Shown here piece by piece: positions 58,259 to 64,000 of a DNA stretch of 64,000 nucleotides. The notes beneath the pieces are model-generated. The model was not told the DNA's origin and searched no databases. It saw nothing but the letters and a program-made list of their open reading frames with translations. Origin of the DNA: Tetranychus cinnabarinus (lineage: Eukaryota > Arthropoda > Arachnida > Trombidiformes > Tetranychidae). The first letter of the stretch is position 1. Each line of letters starts with the position of its first letter. Location of the stretch: assembly GCA_022266195.1 (NCBI GenBank), contig WHVY01000002.1, positions 4,045,001 to 4,109,000 of the forward strand. Reading direction: 5' to 3'. The position numbers and the translations under genes were made by a program.

Positions 58259-60874
58259 ATGAATGGACCTGTTACTTCTGCCAATAAACTCAAATGGGAT
58301 CCTAGTATTACTAACCCATTGTTTATTGAAATGGTTGATCTATTGAGATGTCATCAGTGTAAAAAACTCAACTATAGTGTTCATAATTTATCCAAATGTG
58401 CCCATGTTCTGTGTGGTGATTGTAAAAATGGTATCGCAGCTAGAAAATGTCCTTTATGTAAAATACCAACTGTGGAAATCAAGCGGGATTCGGATTATGA
58501 AAGTTTGGTTAAAGATATCAGATTGTTAAATACACAATATTTGAAAATAAGTTTTGCGGCTGATAAAAATCCCAATAAAGCTCCGAATAATGATAAAAAG
58601 ATTATGAGTTCTCCTCGTCCCGTGATGAAGGCTGTTATTTCTCCTGTCAAAAAAGTCGATAATGCAGCTAAAGGAGTTGAATCGAGTCAAGATCTATCCC
58701 AATTGACGGAAGCATCAGTTTTCACACAAGATCTAAGCATCGATGAGGACAAGTTGGATGATGCATCTGATACTGAAGCTATTGGTTCGGTTAATAAGCG
58801 GAAAGGACGTGAAAAGGTGCAAGAAAAACTTATCCCCATGAAGAAACAAAGACTTGCTTCCGACTCAACTGAAAAGCAGAGTAACGATGACAAAAACAAA
58901 AGAAAAGACAAGGATCCAGTTAAAGAACGAGAAGCAGAAAAGGAAAAAGAGAGACTGAAAGAGAAGGAAAAGGAGAAAGAGAAGGAAAGAGAAAAAGAAC
59001 GAGAAAAAGAAAAAGAAAAGGAGAAGGAGAGACTAAAAGAGAAAGAGAAAGAGAAACTCAGAGAAAAAGAAAAGGAAAAAGAAAAGCTAAAAGAAAAGGA
59101 ATTGCAGAAAAAACTCGAAAAAGAAAAAAAAGAAGCCGAAAAACTTGAAAAGGAAAAGGCCAAAGAGCTGGAAAAGGAACGCAAAGAGAAAGAGAAAGAA
59201 CTGGCAAAGGAGCGTGCCAAGGAACGCGCCAAAGAAAAGGCTAAAGAAAGAGCATTGGAAAAAGCCAAAGAAAAAGCTAGACTCAAGGAACTTGAAGAAA
59301 AAGAAAAGGCTGAAGAGGAGAAAAATAAAAACAAAAATGAAGATGATGCCGATGCTGAAGATAATGATAAAGCTAAATCTAAAAGTAGAAAGAAGGTATT
59401 GGCTAAGGATAAAGTAAAAGAAACAGAGTCAGATGCACAGGCTGACAACTCAAAGTCAAGCAGAGTAGAATCTTCTACGAAGAAAAGAGGTAAAACCGTT
59501 GAAGAAGAAGTGCCTGAGTCCAAAGATAACAAAGTTTCTATTCGAGGCCGTGCTAAGAAAAAAGTTGTCGAAGAAAAGGAGAAGGAAGACAAGAATAAAG
59601 AATCAGAAAGTGATGATAAACGCTCTACTCGATCTTCACCATCAAAGAATTTATCGTCCAAAAATAAAGATGAAAGCCCTCGCCGAACAGGTCGAACTCC
59701 GAAAAATAGTGGTAAACCTGAGGATGATAAAAAATCTTCAGAAGATCAAATTGATACAACTAATGATGATATCATTGAAGAGAATAGAAATAAAAAACAA
59801 GATCTGAGAAAATCTGTAACCTTTTCTCCAGCTAAAGAATTTGAATCCGCAGTTTCTCCAAGAAAAAGTCCAAGAAGCAACAAAGGTAACATGATGTATT
59901 CACGTAGACCCATCACTTACGATGAACTACCACTCATGAATAGCAAGTCTCGTACTGAAACCAAATCAAAAGAAACTGTCTCTGAAACAGAAACGCCCAA
60001 GTCTACAAGTAACAGCAAAGCTGCTTCATCTAAAGGGCGTGCTAAACAAAAAGCAAAAGAACCTGAAGCTTCGGTTGATGATGAAGATGTCTTTGTTAAA
60101 CCAAAAGCCACAAGCAAAAGAGCAGCTCGATTAGATTCGACTGATACCAGCCCTGTAAAGAGACAACGTAAAGCTAAGGAAACTTCTGATGAAAGTGATT
60201 CACCGTCACCAGCACGATCCACGTCAAGCAGATCTAATGCATCAAAAAATTCAAAATCCAATAGTAGAATTTTAATCGCCTCAACCTTATTGACAGCCGA
60301 CCAGAAGAAAACTTTAGAAAAATTACAAAAATCGCTTGGAGTTCGCATAACAGCAGATTTTCCCTCCAATGTGACTCATTTGGTAACTAAATCTGATTCA
60401 AATAAACGAGCTGTCCGATCATTAAAGTACATGAAAGCATTGCTCAGTCACAAGTGGATTGTGAGTTTTGATTGGATCACTGAAAGTTTAAAAGCTGGTG
60501 AATTGCTACCAGAAGAACCGTATGAATTGCGGGGAACCACCAAGCAACCAGAAAATACATTGGGTGCACCTAAAATTTCAAGAACCTCTAAAAAGAAGTT
60601 GCTCACCGGAATCAATTTCTATTTTGATGGAAAATTCAAAGCTGCCGATTTACCTAATCTTGAAGAGCTTAAGGATATTGTTTCAACTGGAGGTGGAACT
60701 ATTTTTGATAACAATTTACGGTTAAATTCAGCTTTACGAAAAAATGAAAGAGTAATCATTGTTAAAGATAAAGTTAAAGATGATGATAAATCGACTGGAA
60801 GTGCTAAGCACATTGAGACTGCCGATCTTCTCGCAGTTGTAACTGCTTACAAGACAGATGATTTTTTCAATTAA
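58259..60874 (+). CDS. BARD1-like RING/BRCT protein (intronless)
   Basis: 871 aa in one exon; the ATG at 58,259 is the first in frame. An N-terminal C3HC4 RING is complete (C31, C34, C47, H49, C52, C55, C64, C67). Its context (LLRC, CPLC, then a D-rich helix) is closer to BARD1 than BRCA1. A Lys/Glu heptad-like stretch follows at about residues 215-357 and could form a long charged single helix. Then come basic Ser-rich linkers with Ser-Pro sites and KSVTFSP near residue 517, which fits a PP1-docking RVxF motif. C-terminal BRCT sequence starts at about residue 667: a first BRCT with THLVTKSD and HKWIVSFDWI, then a second with INFYFDGKF and TGGGTIFDNN. BARD1 pairs with BRCA1 as a nuclear E3 ubiquitin ligase in homologous recombination. 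Vertebrate BARD1 has ankyrin repeats in the middle; none are seen here. BRCT2 ends without its usual late Trp. A BRCA1-like identity is the main alternative. Confidence 0.8.
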   Translation: MNGPVTSANKLKWDPSITNPLFIEMVDLLRCHQCKKLNYSVHNLSKCAHVLCGDCKNGIAARKCPLCKIPTVEIKRDSDYESLVKDIRLLNTQYLKISFAADKNPNKAPNNDKKIMSSPRPVMKAVISPVKKVDNAAKGVESSQDLSQLTEASVFTQDLSIDEDKLDDASDTEAIGSVNKRKGREKVQEKLIPMKKQRLASDSTEKQSNDDKNKRKDKDPVKEREAEKEKERLKEKEKEKEKEREKEREKEKEKEKERLKEKEKEKLREKEKEKEKLKEKELQKKLEKEKKEAEKLEKEKAKELEKERKEKEKELAKERAKERAKEKAKERALEKAKEKARLKELEEKEKAEEEKNKNKNEDDADAEDNDKAKSKSRKKVLAKDKVKETESDAQADNSKSSRVESSTKKRGKTVEEEVPESKDNKVSIRGRAKKKVVEEKEKEDKNKESESDDKRSTRSSPSKNLSSKNKDESPRRTGRTPKNSGKPEDDKKSSEDQIDTTNDDIIEENRNKKQDLRKSVTFSPAKEFESAVSPRKSPRSNKGNMMYSRRPITYDELPLMNSKSRTETKSKETVSETETPKSTSNSKAASSKGRAKQKAKEPEASVDDEDVFVKPKATSKRAARLDSTDTSPVKRQRKAKETSDESDSPSPARSTSSRSNASKNSKSNSRILIASTLLTADQKKTLEKLQKSLGVRITADFPSNVTHLVTKSDSNKRAVRSLKYMKALLSHKWIVSFDWITESLKAGELLPEEPYELRGTTKQPENTLGAPKISRTSKKKLLTGINFYFDGKFKAADLPNLEELKDIVSTGGGTIFDNNLRLNSALRKNERVIIVKDKVKDDDKSTGSAKHIETADLLAVVTAYKTDDFFN

Positions 60875-61479
60875 CTATCTATATTATTTTACCATTTTTT
60901 TCGTCAAGCTACTTAATTTTATTTTTATTTCATTTGTTCCCCATAAACTATACTTTATCATGCTATTATTATAATCATATTTTCATTATTATTTTGTTTT
61001 GAAACCCTTTATCCCTTTAACTTTATTATATTTCAAACGATAATATACTTTTTCTTGTTAAACCATTGACAATATTCGCGTTTCCGTTGATAAGTAATAA
61101 TCGATTAATCATTTAGGACGCTAGTTTAATGTCTTTTCAGCTGACAATGAAAAAAGTTTGAAAATACAAAAAGAAATGACAGATCAAAATTAATATTATT
61201 TGGCTATTTGTGTGCTGCCAGTGAGAATGATGCATGAAAAAAATGCTTAGATTCTTATAATTTTTATCAATTTGTGTGAAGCAGACCCGTGTAACGAAAT
61301 AGTATATCAATGTCCGTTGGTTTAGTTGATAAATGCACCGATGAATGCTTCCAATACTTAAAATTAATCAGATCTCGTGTAATACATAATTTGAATACTT
61401 TGACTCTTTGGTCTAACAGGATTTTAGCAACTTGTGTTTTTGGCTATTTACAAAGGCAATGTAATCTCTAATTAGATAG
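60875..61479. other. Convergent 3' region
   Basis: 605 bp between the stop codons of the plus-strand BARD1-like gene and the minus-strand claudin-like gene. It must hold both 3' UTRs. AT-rich; no other gene seen. Confidence 0.6.
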
Positions 61480-62384
61480 TTAAACTTGAGTAAAGTGAGG
61501 TTGATAAGCACTTGGACGATCTACCGATAACTCTTCTATCGGCATCATTGGACGGGCTTCAATGGAACCACCATTTCTTGGTCGCATACTGTAGACCAGA
61601 TTCACCATTTTCCTTTTTCTTTGATATTCTCTCCAAGATTCTTTAATTAATAAACCACTAGCAATAAACAAGAATACAATTGTTGTTACCGCTAGAAAAT
61701 ATCCCCAATCTAGATGATTAAAATTTGGATATTGCAGCCACGATCTTTCAAATGCGTACGAAGCAAATACTGAAACTCCAACTAAAATGCACACAGCTAG
61801 AAAAAAAGTGAAAACATTAAATAAGTTACTGTAAATTAATAATCATGATTTTTAGAGACCAACCTGATACTGCTGTAAGTCCGGCAGCAACTGCTGTCAC
61901 CACAATATGATAACGTACTAAATAGTACATTAGACTGGCACTGATTAACATCAAAGCAAGAGTAGTAAAAATCAAAGCTATAGTTAACATAGCTTGGACC
62001 ACAATAAACCAACCTGGAAGTAAAAAAGAAAGTCAATGTTACTGGTTCTTTTTTGAATTAAAAGAAAGCCTTACCTGGTTGAAGCCATTCCCGAATATTT
62101 TGATATTTAGCACTATAAATCCAATTGCAACCGTCAAACTTTTCGTCATATTGATATGGAGGATGGCGATAATTATTAAAACAAACATCCCAAAGTCCAA
62201 GGCGGATGAAAGATGTGTAGGTTTTGGTGTATGATGATAGCCAATAAGGGGCAGAAAACGAAACAATCAAAGAAATCCATGAAATTAGACAGAGTGCACT
62301 GGTTACTTCATATTTTCGTGATATGTAAAATTTTGAACGAGAACTTTGTTTTTCTGTGCTAGCTCCACTCAGGGTTGAAGCCAT
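61480..62384 (-). CDS. Claudin/PMP22-family four-pass membrane protein, 3 exons
   Basis: Exons 62,384-62,075, 62,013-61,864 and 61,796-61,480 join through two phase-1 introns (62 and 67 bp, canonical ends) to 258 aa. Four membrane segments: about 27-46, 105-133, 139-168 and 183-205. The first extracellular loop has the claudin signature: W48, then GLW (63-65), C68 and C86 (presumed disulphide). The sequence around DGCNWIYS and REWLQPGWF is conserved-looking. The basic cytosolic tail ends TQV, which fits a class I PDZ-binding motif. In arthropods, proteins of this fold act in septate junctions, in membrane organisation, or as channel/receptor accessory subunits; which applies here is not shown. 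The gene converges on the BARD1-like gene, and a cluster of CAGGTA sites lies upstream. Confidence 0.85.
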
Positions 62385-63823
62385 TGTCAAATTTTCATCA
62401 ACAGGTTGTTTACAACCTTAATTGTCAAATGCTAAAATAAATTTTCAGATCAAATGTGGAATGATATGTAAATGAAGTTGAAAGTGTCCTATTGATCATA
62501 AGTAAACGTCTCTGTATGGACCAACAGGTAAACCATTGGTAGAAATAAACAGCCTAGAGAAGTCAGGTAACCACAAAAATACATCCAGGTAAGACACGTT
62601 AGGTAATCTTGATACTATGTACCAAGGCACTGTCAATAAATGGTTTATAAAGTAGATCACATTAAAAAATAGTCAATTTGAGTTAATAAGTCAGTCAGGT
62701 GAATGACACACCCAGCGAGATTTTGTGTTTATCAAGAGAAAAAGATGGAATTATTTGTTACCTGAAATTTTGAAGAAACCAGGTAAGTAAAAGGGACCGT
62801 TGAATAACAACGCCACTTAAAACGTAAATTTTTTCAAATAAGTAACTGTTCCTGTATTTTTTGCATATTATCATATAACCAAAGGATCAAATAACTCTTA
62901 AAAATTTCAATTTATATCTGAAAAAAGATAAAGGCTTAAGTTAATCGTTAAACGTTGATTTTGTTGCTGGTAGAAATGCAGTTGAATTGAAAACAATAAA
63001 AGCTAATTATAATTTTACCGCCAAATAACTTGCATTGCTTCATAAAGCACTAAAATTTTGAAACCAGATACATTGAATTTAAGTCTCACAATGATTAGGT
63101 TTACCTGGTAGACATTAATTTTCAGCAAGAATTTTCAATCGATAAAGAATGATGTAAAATTAAAAAATAAACATTGTAATAATTTGTTGACTTTGTTTAT
63201 TGTGACTTTTGATTCTTGAAGTTATTTGTTTTTAAGGGATGAAGGGTTGACCAAGAAATATGGTTTATTTCAAGAGAGTTTACAATAGACTAGAAAATTT
63301 GATTGTTTCATTTTAAAAAAAAATAACAGTGAACAATTAAGCGTCATGCTTTCAACTAAACATTATGAGTATAATAAAATTGCAATACAATCAATGATAT
63401 TTTTGAGTTTTATGATTCATGATGAATATAATTCAATGATAAATAATAAATCTTCTTATTTCTTTGCTTGACACTTTTTCCTTGGACTGTAGACATTTGG
63501 GTTCATTAAAAATTAATGTATTCCATTAATCAAATGTAGATATTCGATTGGTTAATTAGATGCTTTTGTAGGTGAAATGGTTTACATTATGATGGATAAT
63601 AACTTGTCATTTTAATACTTTCATGTGACTTTATTGATTTGATGATAATGATTTGATAAGGTTGACGAAGAAACTTTGAGTAGGTAACAATTTGCTTTTT
63701 GCTGTCTTATTCTGTGGTTGTGTGTGTCATATCATAGCAAAAACAATGAAATGAGCAATATGGCAGATCAGTTGATAAAATGAAAAGCGATAAACGAAAT
63801 ACTATAATATATGTTGATTGAGA
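62385..63823. other. Spacer upstream of the claudin-like gene
   Basis: Holds the 5' region of the claudin-like gene and the 3' region of the WD-repeat gene. The notable content is a cluster of CAGGTA sites at 62,525-62,785 with an outlier at 63,103. No open frame of note. Confidence 0.5.
62525..62785. promoter_or_regulatory. Cluster of CAGGTA/CAGGTG sites
   Basis: CAGGTA at 62,525, 62,564, 62,586 and 62,780; its complement TACCTG at 62,759; CAGGTG at 62,696; another TACCTG at 63,103. CAGGTA is the core of the Zelda site and also fits Snail/ZEB-type E2-box factors. The cluster lies 140-400 bp upstream of the claudin-like start codon, a plausible promoter or enhancer position. Two members (CAGGTAAG at 62,586 and CAGGTAAGT at 62,780) also look like plus-strand splice donors, an alternative explanation. 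Confidence 0.4.
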
Positions 63824-64000
63824 TTAACTGGATGATGAGTCGGAGTGAAAGAAAACGTTGACAAAATTGTTTTTCTTGGTAATACTTTTTCCCCACACAA
63901 GGATGGTTCCATTTTCACCAGCAATATGAAAATGTTGATTATCATGTGTGTAAGTCATGCATTTAATTGGCATGTTGAATTTAGGAGCAACCAGTTGACG
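63824..64000 (-). CDS. WD-repeat protein, C-terminal part (runs off the window)
   Basis: The minus-strand frame is open from the window edge to TAA (63,826-63,824), 58 codons. The peptide contains MPIKCMTYTHDNQHFHIAGE, then NGTILVWGK: a WD40 blade with the usual hydrophobic strand, 'GxxNGTIxVW' turn and closing Trp. A Lys/Asn-rich segment and a Ser-rich tail follow. WD40 repeats fold into propellers that scaffold protein complexes. Only the last blade is visible, so the gene cannot be named. Transcription is in the same direction as the claudin-like gene downstream. Confidence 0.65.
   Translation of the reverse strand, partial: RQLVAPKFNMPIKCMTYTHDNQHFHIAGENGTILVWGKSITKKNNFVNVFFHSDSSSS

Noticed and set aside
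58687..59661. 324-codon minus-strand Ser/Phe-rich frame
   Set aside because: Antisense shadow of the Lys/Glu-rich part of the BARD1-like gene; GAA/AAA codons read backward as TTC/TTT.
1..64000. CRISPR array, operons or bacterial signals
   Set aside because: No regularly spaced direct repeats; the genes have spliceosomal introns and animal families, so the DNA is eukaryotic nuclear.

Overview
The window is AT-rich nuclear DNA of an animal, most likely an arthropod and plausibly a chelicerate such as a mite. The evidence is spliceosomal introns with GT..AG borders, short degenerate CCTAA/TTAGG arrays (the arthropod telomere unit), an innexin exon relic (protostome gap-junction family), and a BARD1-like RING/BRCT gene, a family missing from flies but kept in other arthropods. 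The species cannot be fixed from the sequence alone.

Layout. Bases 1 to about 45,500 are a gene-poor stretch. It holds only fragments: two candidate minus-strand exons at 2.8-3.2 kb; a glycoprotein-like coding island at 12.3 kb; an innexin relic beside a transposase relic at 14.2-14.7 kb; tRNA-like elements at 20.8 and 41.1 kb; an inverted pair of broken RPA70-N-like copies at 33 kb; a dispersed repeat carrying TCAAGGTCA half-sites; and simple repeats. The part up to 45.5 kb may include the upstream intron of the first potassium-channel gene, whose 5' exon I could not find.

From 45.5 kb on the window is gene-dense. Two two-pore-domain potassium (K2P) channel genes lie in tandem on the plus strand (45,551-46,851, 5' end missing; and 49,529-56,661, complete in three coding exons, 470 aa). 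Both split the first selectivity filter with a phase-1 intron before the Tyr of GYG, so they are probably old tandem duplicates. The first has an unusual second filter (TIGLGQ) and a very long His-rich cytosolic loop. Next is an intronless BARD1-like gene (58,259-60,874, 871 aa) with a RING, a long Lys/Glu helix where vertebrate BARD1 has ankyrin repeats, and C-terminal BRCT sequence. Convergent to it is a three-exon claudin/PMP22-family gene on the minus strand (62,384-61,480, 258 aa). The 3' end of a WD-repeat gene enters from the right edge (64,000-63,824, minus).

Non-coding signals worth attention are a 13-bp motif (ACTGGGAGTGAAA) present in seven exact dispersed copies, a cluster of CAGGTA sites upstream of the claudin-like gene, a 237-bp hAT-type MITE with an 8-bp target duplication inside the second K2P gene, and a candidate Asn-rich alternative exon in the same intron.
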